From contig CAIOHJ010000180.1 of NCBI GenBank assembly GCA_903858085.1, forward strand, positions 1-10,124: a stretch of 10,124 nt of DNA, read 5' to 3'. Positions within the stretch are counted from its first letter, which is position 1, and the number at the start of each line of letters is the position of its first letter. The notes beneath the pieces are model-generated. The model worked only from the letters and a program-made list of their open reading frames with translations, made no database searches and was not told the origin of the DNA. Of the stretch, positions 9,378 to 10,124 are shown in pieces. A program made the translations under genes and the position numbers. Source of the DNA: an uncultured Chloroflexota bacterium. Lineage in GTDB: Bacteria > Chloroflexota > Anaerolineae > Caldilineales > Caldilineaceae.

Positions 9378-10124
9378 ACCGCTGCTCGAAATTCGAGATG
9401 TCTCCAAGGTTTTCCCGCTGGGTGGGCTGCCCTGGCGCCGCCAACAGATCGAGGCGCTCTCCCAGGTGAGCCTGACGCTGCAGCGGGGCGAATCGTTGGG
9501 GATCGTCGGTGAGTCTGGCTCCGGCAAATCTACACTCTGCCGGATTGTGCTGGGGCTGGCGCGGCCGACGGCCGGGCAGGTGCTCTTCAACGGCGGCGAC
9601 ATCCACGCCATGGCCCCGGCGGACCTGCGCCGCCAACGTCGGCAGATGCAGGCCATCTTTCAAGATACGGCGGCCAGTTTCAACCCACGCCAGAGCGTGC
9701 GCAGCGTGCTGCTGGCCCCGTTGGAGGTGCACCAGATCGGCACTCGCGAGAGCCGTCTGCAGCAGGTGGTGGAGGTGCTGCACCATGTCGGGCTGGACAA
9801 CAGCATGCTCGACCGCCATCCGCATGCCTTGAGCGGCGGGCAGCGCCAGCGTGTGGCGATCGCGCGGGCGATTCTGCTGCGTCCTTCGCTGGTGGTCGCC
9901 GACGAACCGACCTCGGCGTTGGATGTCTCGGTGCAGGCCCGCATCTTGAACCTGCTGCGCGAGATCCAGCAAGAGCTGCAGCTGACCTATCTCTTTGTCA
10001 GCCACAACCTGGGGGTCATCCGCTATGTCTGCGACAGAGTTGCCGTGATGTACCTGGGGCAGGTGGTGGAACATGGGCCGATCGCGCAGGTTTTTGCCAA
10101 CCCGCAGCATCCCTACACGCGGGC
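9370..10124 (+). CDS. dppF: ABC transporter ATPase, DppF/OppF family (partial)
   Basis: The second ATPase of the importer is cut by the right edge after about 251 codons; roughly the last 70-80 residues, including the C-terminal oligopeptide domain, are missing. It reads VGEPLLEIRDVSKVFPLGG from a GTG start that overlaps the dppD stop by 8 nt. Walker A is GESGSGKS (47-54), the Q-loop FQDTAASFNPR is typical of DppF/OppF, the signature is LSGGQRQR (154-161), Walker B ends DE (178-179), and the H-loop His is H212. The HPYTRA stretch at the edge also fits the family. The canonical signature here and the modified FSGGM of DppD match the usual asymmetric pair. Because of the GTG start, an ATG-only gene search would miss or truncate it. 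Confidence 0.93.
   Translation, partial: MGEPLLEIRDVSKVFPLGGLPWRRQQIEALSQVSLTLQRGESLGIVGESGSGKSTLCRIVLGLARPTAGQVLFNGGDIHAMAPADLRRQRRQMQAIFQDTAASFNPRQSVRSVLLAPLEVHQIGTRESRLQQVVEVLHHVGLDNSMLDRHPHALSGGQRQRVAIARAILLRPSLVVADEPTSALDVSVQARILNLLREIQQELQLTYLFVSHNLGVIRYVCDRVAVMYLGQVVEHGPIAQVFANPQHPYTR

Overview
The window is GC-rich bacterial DNA, most likely from a member of Chloroflexota (Anaerolineae/Caldilinea-like). This taxonomic call is an inference. It rests mainly on the ABC-transporter binding protein, which combines a twin-arginine (Tat) motif with a lipobox (LLAAC) followed by an Ala/Pro linker, a common arrangement in that phylum. All recognisable genes are on the + strand.

Layout. Positions 1-593 hold no intact gene. 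They contain three copies of a 29-nt hairpin-forming repeat (30-138), a short stretch reading like a coiled-coil coding remnant (about 139-204), a second repeat-like patch (about 205-260), and a good sigma70-type promoter (502-530). Positions 594-4444 form a two-gene operon for a xanthine dehydrogenase-family molybdenum hydroxylase: an FAD subunit (594-1487), then a single-chain fusion of the 2Fe-2S subunit and the molybdopterin-binding catalytic subunit (1508-4444). Positions 4445-4834 are a structured intergenic region ending in a second promoter (4683-4711) that is strikingly like the first. Positions 4835-10124 carry a complete-looking peptide/nickel-family ABC importer: lipoprotein binding protein, two permeases and two ATPases. 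The last ATPase runs off the right edge. It begins at a GTG codon overlapping the preceding gene.

How the parts may work together. The hydroxylase would oxidise an N-heterocycle or aldehyde-like substrate, passing electrons from Mo cofactor through two 2Fe-2S clusters to FAD. It keeps the equivalents of the xanthine-oxidase catalytic residues Glu802, Arg880 and Glu1261. The importer brings in a small solute, nominally a peptide. The two operons are adjacent, co-oriented and carry near-identical extended -10 promoters, so they may be co-expressed and functionally linked. The substrate of either system cannot be read from the sequence.

I see no CRISPR array, RNA gene, transposase or unambiguous novel system. 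The most unusual items are the hairpin repeats in an apparently decayed coding frame, the paired promoters, and the strong hairpin between the binding-protein and permease genes.
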